A stretch of DNA of 13,406 nucleotides, taken from contig CAYJHD010000054.1 of assembly GCA_964370015.1 (NCBI GenBank), positions 1 through 13,406 on the forward strand, given 5' to 3'. Position numbers and translations under genes: made by a program. Positions 1-5,846 of this stretch are shown here, piece after piece. Numbering within the stretch: position 1 is the first letter of the stretch; every line of letters starts with the position of its first letter. Origin of the DNA: CAYJAD01 sp964370015. Lineage in GTDB: Bacteria > Desulfobacterota > Desulfovibrionia > Desulfovibrionales > Desulfovibrionaceae. Under the pieces are notes generated by a model. The model ran no database searches. It saw only the letters and a program-made list of their open reading frames with translations, and was not told the DNA's origin.

Positions 1-335
1 AAGTGAAAGGCCGCGACCTTGTGACCGGTATTCCGCAAAATATTATTATTACTTCCGAAGAAGTACGCAAAGCCATTGCTGAACAAGTGGAAGGCATTGT
101 GCAAGCTGTGCGCATGGCCCTTGAGCAAACACCGCCGGAATTGGCGGCTGATATTGTGGATAGAGGCATTGTGCTCACAGGCGGCGGTGCGCTTCTGCGT
201 GGTCTTGATCAATTACTGCGCGAAGAAACCTCCTTGCCCATCACCGTGGTGGAAGATCCCCTTTCCACAGTGGTCATGGGAACAGGTAAGGCTTTGGATA
301 GTATTGATATTCTTAAGGAAGTCTGTATTGATTAA
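1..335 (+). CDS. mreB: MreB, rod-shape actin homologue (3' part only)
   Basis: This is the C-terminal 110 residues of a protein that continues beyond the left edge, ending at TAA 333-335. The stretch TGGGALLRGLD is the late nucleotide-binding glycine motif of the actin/MreB fold. The final segment, 'PLSTVVMGTGKALD', is the typical MreB C-terminus. MreB forms membrane-bound filaments that guide lateral wall synthesis, and the genes that follow (mreC, mreD, mrdA, rodA) are its known partners, which supports the call. The GTG at 3-5 is an internal valine, not a start. A terminator hairpin begins three bases after the stop, so much of the mreB message may end before mreC. Confidence 0.95.
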   Translation, partial: VKGRDLVTGIPQNIIITSEEVRKAIAEQVEGIVQAVRMALEQTPPELAADIVDRGIVLTGGGALLRGLDQLLREETSLPITVVEDPLSTVVMGTGKALDSIDILKEVCID

Positions 336-337
336 AG

Positions 338-373
338 CTTTGTATAAAGGCTCAAAAATACAAAGATTTTTTT
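338..373 (+). terminator. Intrinsic terminator after mreB
   Basis: The 7-bp stem CTTTGTA (338-344) / TACAAAG (359-365) has a 14-base loop and is followed by A and seven T (367-373). It starts three bases after the mreB stop. The stem is AT-rich, so termination is probably partial. This would let mreB be made in excess over mreC and mreD while allowing read-through. Confidence 0.65.
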
Positions 374-427
374 AAAGCTCCATGGCAATGGTATTTCTTT
401 TCTAAAGCATTGCTGTATGAGAGCTTT
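374..427 (+). other. Long two-part stem-loop in the mreB-mreC spacer
   Basis: The outer stem is AAAGCTC (374-380) / GAGCTTT (421-427), 7 bp. The inner stem is 382-390 / 408-416, nine pairs including two G-U, with GCAATG / CATTGC as its core. A 1x4 internal loop separates the two stems, and the apical loop is 17 bases. No ORF with a ribosome-binding site lies here. It may be a structured 5' leader for mreC or an RNA-processing site. Function unknown. Confidence 0.4.
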
Positions 428-471
428 TGGGAAAGGCCTAACCATGGGCCAGTAGACTTTGTCAACACTTT

Positions 472-502
472 GAAAATGCCGTCACAGGCATTTTCTTATT
501 TT
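472..502 (+). terminator. Second terminator-like hairpin before mreC
   Basis: The perfect 9-bp stem GAAAATGCC (472-480) / GGCATTTTC (487-495) has a 6-base loop and is followed by TTATTTT (496-502). It lies 26 bases upstream of the mreC start. The T-tract is interrupted, so it could be a weak terminator, an attenuator or an mRNA-stabilising hairpin. With the hairpin at 338-373 it forms a tandem pair between mreB and mreC. Confidence 0.5.
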
Positions 503-528
503 AGCCGAGGAAAAAGGATTCCCTTAAC

Positions 529-1572
529 GTGACATCAAGACGTTATATAGTGCTTTCCATCATCATGCTCTTTCTATTTTTGGGCATGCACACGTGGAAC
601 CAGCGTACAGGTGTTTTAGATACTGTGGCTACGCACGTGGGCTTGGAACTGGTGGGAAGCATTTTAAAGCCCATGGTGGCTGTCAATGCCACTGTGTCTG
701 ACCTATGGGAAAATTATGTGGAGCTGGTGGACGTTCGGGAAGAAAATGAACGTCTAAAGGCTGACTTGCTTTCCATTCAATCACAACTGGTGGCCGCCGA
801 TGAAGATAGAGCCGAGGTGCGTCGCTTGCGTGCTTTGCTCTCCTTGCCGGTGGATAGAAGCTGGCGCCCTGTGGGTGCGCGTATTTTGGCCGGTCGCTTG
901 GGCCCCAATTCCACCTTGGAAACGGTTATTTTAAGCCGCGGTTATATCACCGGAGGTTCTCCCGGTACGCCCATCATGACAAATTTGGGGCTGGTGGGGC
1001 GCGTGCTGCGTGCTTCTGCCCATACCTCCACCGCATTGCTGCTCACGGATCCCGGCTCGCGCATTGCGGTTTTGAGCCAAAAAACGCGTACTGCCGGCAT
1101 ATTGACGGGACGCGGCGGACGTGAGCCCTTGGAAATGCGCTTTGTGGGGCACAATGCCCCCATTGAGGAAGGTGAACTTCTGGTAACTTCTGGCCTTGAT
1201 GGTGTGTATCCCAAGGGGCTTTCCGTGGCGCGCATTAGCAAAGTGGCCATGTATAGCTATTCTCCCTTTAAAACAGTGCTGGCGGAGCCTTTGGTGGATG
1301 CCGGACACTTGGAAGAAGTGCTCTTACTGGAACCCACAGGTCTTGAGCCTTTGCCGGAAATACCCACGTCGGACTTCATGGGGCCGCCCACCTTTGAACA
1401 AATGCAAATTTTGGAAGAGCAGGCCGCTGAAGAATTACAAGAGGTAAATCCTGCTGAGTCTGCAGTGCCTGGTGACTTGTCTGGAAAATCGCCTGGGGAA
1501 TCGTCTATTGACTTGGCTGGGGAATTGGCCGCCAAGTCGCCCATGGGCGCCATGCACAGGAGCCATGCATGA
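529..1572 (+). CDS. mreC: MreC, rod-shape-determining protein
   Basis: MreC (347 aa) is a bitopic inner-membrane protein whose periplasmic domain contacts PBP2 and activates the elongasome. Residues 6-22 form the single membrane segment. Residues about 60-105 (EENERLKADLL) form the coiled coil typical of the family, and about 110-265 form the beta-domain, with 'GLVGRV' (154-159), 'LLTDPGSRIAV' (171-181) and 'VTSGLDGVYPKGL' (219-231). The start is GTG 529, with a purine-rich AAAAAGGA at 511-518, ten bases upstream. The last 80 or so residues (265-347) are an acidic, Pro/Ser/Ala-rich tail beyond the conserved domain. It contains an imperfect repeat, DLSGKSPGES (316-325) and DLAGELAAKSP (328-338). 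The stop overlaps the mreD start (ATGA). Confidence 0.95.
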   Translation: MTSRRYIVLSIIMLFLFLGMHTWNQRTGVLDTVATHVGLELVGSILKPMVAVNATVSDLWENYVELVDVREENERLKADLLSIQSQLVAADEDRAEVRRLRALLSLPVDRSWRPVGARILAGRLGPNSTLETVILSRGYITGGSPGTPIMTNLGLVGRVLRASAHTSTALLLTDPGSRIAVLSQKTRTAGILTGRGGREPLEMRFVGHNAPIEEGELLVTSGLDGVYPKGLSVARISKVAMYSYSPFKTVLAEPLVDAGHLEEVLLLEPTGLEPLPEIPTSDFMGPPTFEQMQILEEQAAEELQEVNPAESAVPGDLSGKSPGESSIDLAGELAAKSPMGAMHRSHA

Positions 1573-2039
1573 ATGTACGCGCCGGCATATGGTGGAGCTT
1601 TTTCATCCCCATGGCCATCATGTTGCAAGCCGCCGTGCCCGCCTTGGACGCTTTGCTCATAGGTCTCATCTTAATTTTACAAGAACGACGCTATAAGTCG
1701 CTTTTTTGGCTTTTGCCTTTGCTTATTTTACTTCAAGAGGGCATAGGTTCGCGCCCCTTTGGAGGTATGGTTCTCTGGTATTTCATGATTATCATACTTT
1801 TTGCTGTGGGACGCTGGCTCTTTGAGGTGCAAAACATTCTTTTTGTATTGCTCATCAGTGTGTGCCTTGGTTTATTGCATTTTGCCTTGGTATACTTGAT
1901 GGCACCTTTGCAAGACTTACCTGTGAATGTGCATACTTTATTGCAAGAAAGTATTATACAAACGCTTTTTGTACCTTGGGCATGGTGGATTGCCGCCTTT
2001 ACACGTAAATGGACGCACGGTCATGGCGATATCTCCTAA
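1569..2039 (+). CDS. mreD: MreD, rod-shape-determining membrane protein
   Basis: This 156-aa protein is almost wholly hydrophobic, with about five predicted membrane segments (for example LLIGLILIL, WLLPLLILL, VLWYFMIIILF, ILFVLLISVCLGLLHFALVY and FVPWAWWIAAF). MreD proteins diverge strongly in sequence, so the call rests on size, topology and position between mreC and mrdA. The start codon ATG 1569-1571 overlaps the mreC stop by four bases (ATGA). An AGGAG at 1558-1562 sits six bases upstream, so translation is probably coupled to mreC. Its 3' end overlaps mrdA by 17 bases. It is expected to act as a membrane scaffold for MreC, RodA and PBP2. Confidence 0.88.
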   Translation: MNVRAGIWWSFFIPMAIMLQAAVPALDALLIGLILILQERRYKSLFWLLPLLILLQEGIGSRPFGGMVLWYFMIIILFAVGRWLFEVQNILFVLLISVCLGLLHFALVYLMAPLQDLPVNVHTLLQESIIQTLFVPWAWWIAAFTRKWTHGHGDIS

Positions 2040-3921
2040 TTTATCTCCCAAAAAAGAAAGCAAGCTGCGTAGCTGGCTACAAATCCCCGTGGAAACGGAG
2101 GAGTATCAACCACCGCGCTCGGGCATGTTTTTATTGCAAGGCCTTGTGGGCTTATTTTTCTTAGTCTTTGTGGTGCGTTTTTGGTACTTACAAGTGCATA
2201 AGGGCGAAGCCTATGCGGAGCGTGCGCAACTTAATCGCATGCGCGAAGAGCGCATTCTTGCGCCGCGTGGTCTCATAGTGGACAAATACGATGTGGTGCT
2301 GGCTGATAATAACTTGGCTTATGGCTTAAATATCATTCGCGAAGATGTGGTGGACCTACCGGCAACGCTGGCGCAAATCAGTGCTTGGACAGGCATGGAC
2401 CACAAAACCCTCGCGGAAAAATACCGCAAGGATAAACGCAAGGCTCAGTCCTTTGAGTCCATGCCTTTGGTGTCTGATTTAGATTTGACGCAAGTGGCGC
2501 AAATTGAGGCGCAACTTATCCACTGGCCCGGCTTAGAGATAGTGTCCCAGGCCAAGCGCACCTATCCTTTGGGGGAAATTTACGCACATATTTTGGGCTA
2601 TGTTTCCGAAGCCAATGAAAAAGAAATGAGCAAAAATGCTGAATTAAGCATGGGCGATTTGGTGGGTAAGCAAGGTCTTGAGTTGGTGTTGGAAGACTCA
2701 TTACGCGGCAGAAAGGGCCTTTATCAGCGTGAAGTGGACGTGGTGGGTCGCTCTTTAAGTAAAAATCTTGTGACGGAACCGCGTGGCGGTGAAAAAATTC
2801 GTCTCGCCATAGATACTAAAATACAACAAGCGGCGTGGATGGCCTTGGAAGGGCATACGGGCTCTGTGGTGGTGATGGATCCTGATACGGGTAAATTGCT
2901 GGCATTGGTGACGGCTCCGGCCTACGATAATAATTTATTCACGGCGGGTATTTCCCATAAAGATTGGAATGCTCTACGCGAAAATACGCGCTATCCTTTG
3001 CAGAACCGCGTCATTCAATCGGTGTACCCTCCCGCCTCGGTGTGGAAATTGGTCATGACAGGGCTTTTTTTAGAGCAAGGTGTTGATCCCAAGGAGAAGG
3101 AATTTTGCTCTGGTTCCGTGAAGCTCGGCAACCGTGTGTTTCGTTGTTGGCACCCCGGTCATGGTTCGGTGGATATGACACGAGCCTTAACGGAATCTTG
3201 CGATATTTATTATTATCTCAAGGGTGAGCGCATGGGTATTGATAATATTGAGCGTTATGCCAAGGCCAGCGGTTTTGGGAAGCCCACGGGCATCATTTTA
3301 CCTCACGAAAAAGGAGGCCTTGTGCCTTCGCGTGCATGGAAGCAAGAGCGCATTGGCGAGCCCTGGGTGCGCGGCGACACCTATAATATTTCCATAGGTC
3401 AAGGTTTTGGCCTGGTGACGCCTTTGCAGGTGGCCACCTATGTGTCGTCATTGCTGAACGGTGGGCAACTTTTGCAACCTCAAGTGGTGGATGTGGAGGA
3501 CCCCGTGGTTATGGGGCAAATTCCTGCCACGGCCAAGCATCGCGATTTTATCCTCAATGCCATGCGTAAAACTGCTGATAAAGGCACCGCTAAAATCATA
3601 GGCCGCAAAGACGCCGACATGGGTGGAAAAACCGGTACGGCTCAGGTGGTAAAATTAAAGATGGACGGTAAACGTCGCATCAAAAACGAAGATATAGAAT
3701 ATTTACAAAGGGACCATGCTTGGATTGCCACCTTTGGAGCCAAGGATGATCAACGCTATGTGGTGGTGATTATGCTTGAACATGGCGGTGGCGGTTCTTC
3801 GGCGGCGGGGCCTGTGGCAAAAAAAATGTATGACGCCCTTTTGGGAGAAGAAGTGGAAGAAGAAAAAGCCCCCAACGCAGGTCAAGGTGCTTTGGTAGGA
3901 GAAGATCATGGCGCTTTTTGA
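2023..3921 (+). CDS. mrdA: PBP2, elongasome DD-transpeptidase
   Basis: PBP2 (632 aa) is the class B penicillin-binding protein that cross-links peptidoglycan during elongation, working with RodA. A short cytoplasmic N-terminus and one membrane segment (about 34-57) are followed by the pedestal domain ('ERILAPRGLIVDKYDVVLADN', here split by family-typical variation). The transpeptidase domain carries all three active-site motifs: S339-V-W-K342 (nucleophile Ser339, in 'YPPASVWK'), S392-C-D and K536-T-G. The sequence before the nucleophile is unusual: many PBP2 proteins read 'PGSTFK' where this one has 'PASVWK'. The frame is open upstream to 1927, inside mreD. ATG 2023 is chosen because it fits the usual short N-terminus and the overlap style of this operon; its SD (ACGG) is weak, which suggests coupling to mreD. 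The end overlaps rodA by 14 bases. Confidence 0.95.
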   Translation: MAISPNLSPKKESKLRSWLQIPVETEEYQPPRSGMFLLQGLVGLFFLVFVVRFWYLQVHKGEAYAERAQLNRMREERILAPRGLIVDKYDVVLADNNLAYGLNIIREDVVDLPATLAQISAWTGMDHKTLAEKYRKDKRKAQSFESMPLVSDLDLTQVAQIEAQLIHWPGLEIVSQAKRTYPLGEIYAHILGYVSEANEKEMSKNAELSMGDLVGKQGLELVLEDSLRGRKGLYQREVDVVGRSLSKNLVTEPRGGEKIRLAIDTKIQQAAWMALEGHTGSVVVMDPDTGKLLALVTAPAYDNNLFTAGISHKDWNALRENTRYPLQNRVIQSVYPPASVWKLVMTGLFLEQGVDPKEKEFCSGSVKLGNRVFRCWHPGHGSVDMTRALTESCDIYYYLKGERMGIDNIERYAKASGFGKPTGIILPHEKGGLVPSRAWKQERIGEPWVRGDTYNISIGQGFGLVTPLQVATYVSSLLNGGQLLQPQVVDVEDPVVMGQIPATAKHRDFILNAMRKTADKGTAKIIGRKDADMGGKTGTAQVVKLKMDGKRRIKNEDIEYLQRDHAWIATFGAKDDQRYVVVIMLEHGGGGSSAAGPVAKKMYDALLGEEVEEEKAPNAGQGALVGEDHGAF

Positions 3922-5023
3922 TAGACGTCTTTTCACCTATATCAATTGGGAATTGCTGGCATGTTTTCTGGCCATTTTTGTGGTGGGTGTGGGCAATTTA
4001 TACTCTGCTTCGGGCATGCGCCTAGAAGAGGGCATTGCCGTATCTTCCTTTTATCAGCGTCAGCTCATATGGGGTAGCATGGGCTTCATGGTGATGATAT
4101 GTGCCATGGTGTTTGACTATCGCAAATTGCACAATTTAGCATGGCCACTTTTTGCCATGGTACTTATTCTTTTGGCCTTGGTGCCCATCATAGGTAAAAC
4201 GGTGTATGGGGCGCAACGCTGGCTTTCTTTGGGGTTCATGAATTTGCAGCCCAGCGAATTGGCCAAATTGGCTGTGCTCATTCTGGGGGCGCATGTCATT
4301 AGTCGCAATACCGAAAGCCTTGGCTGGATAAAATTTTTCCAAGCTTTGTTGGTGGCGGCGGTTCCATGTGCTTTTATTATTACCCAGCCCGACCTTGGCA
4401 CCAGCATAAATGTGTTCTTGGTGCTGGGGGGCATGGTACTTTTTCACGGTATTAAGGGGCGTGTGTTTAAGGTGTGTGCAACCTTGCTTCCCTTCATTGT
4501 GGCCTTCATGTGGTTTGTGGGCATGAAGGACTATCAAAGACAGCGCGTGCTTACATTTTTAAATCCCGATGCGGATCCTCACGGTGCAGGCTATCATATT
4601 ATGCAATCGCAAATAGCCATTGGGTCTGGGCAAATCTGGGGTAAGGGCTTTTTTGAAGGAACACAAAGTCAATTACGCTTTGTTCCCGAGCGCCATTCGG
4701 ACTTTGTTATCGCCGTATTTGCCGAAGAATGGGGATTTGTGGGCTGTGTGGCGCTTATTTTCTTGTATTGTTTGTTTTTATTGTCTATATATTCCACAGT
4801 AGTCAAGGCAAAAGATCGTTTTGGAAGCCTTCTTTGTGTGGGTGTGTTCTTTTACTTTTTCTGGCAAGTGGTTATTAATATGGGTATGGTTATTGGCCTT
4901 ATGCCGGTGGTGGGTATTCCTTTGCCCTTCATGTCATACGGTGGCTCATCCATGCTGGTTAACTGTCTTTTGATTGGCCTTGTACTCAATGTGTCCATGC
5001 GCCGATTTATGTTTAAAAGTTAA
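3908..5023 (+). CDS. rodA: RodA, SEDS peptidoglycan glycosyltransferase
   Basis: This is a polytopic inner-membrane protein of 371 aa, the usual length, that polymerises lipid II into glycan strands in complex with PBP2. Family signatures are 'GAQRWLSLG' (102-110), 'QPSELAKLAVL' (114-124), 'QPDLGTS' (160-166), 'PERHSDFVIAVFAEEWG' (260-276), whose Asp265 aligns with the acidic residue known to be essential in SEDS enzymes, and the C-terminal 'GIPLPFMSYGGSS'. The start is ATG 3908, with AGGAG at 3897-3901 six bases upstream, inside the end of mrdA. The direct overlap with its cognate PBP favours RodA over FtsW. Confidence 0.95.
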   Translation: MALFDRRLFTYINWELLACFLAIFVVGVGNLYSASGMRLEEGIAVSSFYQRQLIWGSMGFMVMICAMVFDYRKLHNLAWPLFAMVLILLALVPIIGKTVYGAQRWLSLGFMNLQPSELAKLAVLILGAHVISRNTESLGWIKFFQALLVAAVPCAFIITQPDLGTSINVFLVLGGMVLFHGIKGRVFKVCATLLPFIVAFMWFVGMKDYQRQRVLTFLNPDADPHGAGYHIMQSQIAIGSGQIWGKGFFEGTQSQLRFVPERHSDFVIAVFAEEWGFVGCVALIFLYCLFLLSIYSTVVKAKDRFGSLLCVGVFFYFFWQVVINMGMVIGLMPVVGIPLPFMSYGGSSMLVNCLLIGLVLNVSMRRFMFKS

Positions 5024-5056
5024 TTGTATATAACCTTGAAAAAAAGGATGGTTGTG

Positions 5057-5404
5057 GTGAGTAAAGACGAAATTAATGCTTTTTTAGGCGCAGGAACGGT
5101 ATATGAAGGTAAACTTTCCTTTAAGGGCTCTGTGCGCATTGATGGCACGTATACGGGCCAGATTACCAGTGAAGGCTCTCTTATTGTGGGTAAGGATGCA
5201 CTTATCACCGGTGAGGTGCGCGTGGGCGAATTGTTGCTTTCGGGTAAGCTCATGGGTGATGTGCACGCTGCACGCGCGGTGACCATTTATAAAGGTGGTC
5301 TCATTGAGGGAACCTTACATACGCCCACCCTTGTTACCGAAGAAGGTGGTCGCATTCAGGGCCATGTGAATATGCAAACGGAAGCGGCCCCTGCGAAAAA
5401 GTAG
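5057..5404 (+). CDS. Bactofilin (polymer-forming cytoskeletal protein)
   Basis: This 115-aa bactofilin (DUF583 family) consists almost entirely of the beta-helix core: 'FLGAGTVYEGKLSFKGSVRIDG', read in two parts, is followed by repeated short strands with Gly turns (GSLIVGKDALITGEV, GGLIEG, GGRIQG). Bactofilins polymerise without nucleotide, often at the inner membrane, and in several bacteria place wall-modifying enzymes. The frame is open from TTG 5024. ATG 5048 lies inside the SD. GTG 5057 is chosen because AAGGA (5044-5048) is eight bases upstream and the protein then starts MSKDEINAF, a common bactofilin start. It follows rodA by 33 bases and is last in the unit, so a role tied to the elongasome is likely (inference). 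A short Ala/Lys tail ends the protein. Confidence 0.9.
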   Translation: MSKDEINAFLGAGTVYEGKLSFKGSVRIDGTYTGQITSEGSLIVGKDALITGEVRVGELLLSGKLMGDVHAARAVTIYKGGLIEGTLHTPTLVTEEGGRIQGHVNMQTEAAPAKK

Positions 5405-5424
5405 GGTATATGCTCTTCTTGTAT

Positions 5425-5465
5425 AAAAACAAAGGCTGGTGCCATGAGCGCCAGCCTTTGTTTTT
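5425..5465. terminator. Strong bidirectional terminator between convergent units
   Basis: The perfect 15-bp stem AAAAACAAAGGCTGG (5425-5439) / CCAGCCTTTGTTTTT (5451-5465) has an 11-base loop. Both arms supply an A/T tract, so the hairpin can end the + strand elongation operon and also the - strand unit whose last gene stops at 5486. Confidence 0.9.
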
Positions 5466-5485
5466 ATCTAGGATTTTACCATCCC

Positions 5486-5743
5486 TTAATCAAATTTGGT
5501 ACCGCCATGGGGCAAGAATTTGATGGTATCTCTATTGTTGCGTTCGGCTTCCACAGTGACGGGCACATCGTTGTAATAAAGCACGCCCGGCATGATATTA
5601 TTGTCCTTGGCCACTTGTCCGTAATGGGCCAGAGCCGGAATGTTGTCCACCAAAACGGGGGTAACTTGCCAAATCAAAAACCACATGCCAAAGCAAATGG
5701 CTGCCAATTGTGCTAATCCGCGGGAAAGAGATTTTTCTTGCAT
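5486..5743 (-). CDS. Small single-pass membrane protein, unknown function
   Basis: This is an 85-aa protein I do not recognise. Residues 8-32 (GLAQLAAICFGMWFLIWQV and following) form one membrane segment preceded by basic residues, so the C-terminal 50 residues probably face outside. They contain 'MPGVLYYNDVPVTVEAERNNRD' in two parts and no catalytic-looking motif. It lies downstream of the YeiH-type transporter gene in the same direction, 103 bases apart with a hairpin between, and ends at the bidirectional terminator. The ATG at 5743 has no good SD (GGTTATCTCC precedes it), and the frame stays open upstream without another standard start. It may be an accessory subunit of the transporter (inference). 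Confidence 0.7.
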   Translation of the reverse strand: MQEKSLSRGLAQLAAICFGMWFLIWQVTPVLVDNIPALAHYGQVAKDNNIMPGVLYYNDVPVTVEAERNNRDTIKFLPHGGTKFD

Positions 5744-5795
5744 GGAGATAACCGTAGTGTTGAGGGCCAGATAAAAATTGGAGCCAGATATGTGT

Positions 5796-5828
5796 GAGGG
5801 GAAGAAGCTTTGTGGCTTTCTTCCCCTC
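5796..5828 (-). other. Intercistronic hairpin between transporter and small gene
   Basis: The stem GAGGGGAAGAAGC (5796-5808) / GCTTTCTTCCCCTC (5815-5828) has 13 pairs with one bulged base and a 6-base loop. Read on the - strand, the direction of both flanking genes, it is followed by ACACATATC with no T-tract, so it is not a standard terminator there. On the + strand a T-rich stretch follows, but no + gene needs it. Likely roles are protecting the 3' end of the transporter message or lowering expression of the small gene. Confidence 0.6.
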
Positions 5829-5846
5829 TTGATTTATATTTCTATA

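Noticed and set aside
382..460. Short ORFs of 7 and 12 codons in the mreB-mreC spacer as leader peptides
   Set aside because: Neither has an SD and they do not align with the terminator hairpins in a way that suggests coupling.
931..1308. Long reverse-strand ORFs within mreC
   Set aside because: They overlap a clearly conserved gene, have no SD and no recognisable domains, and are composition shadows.
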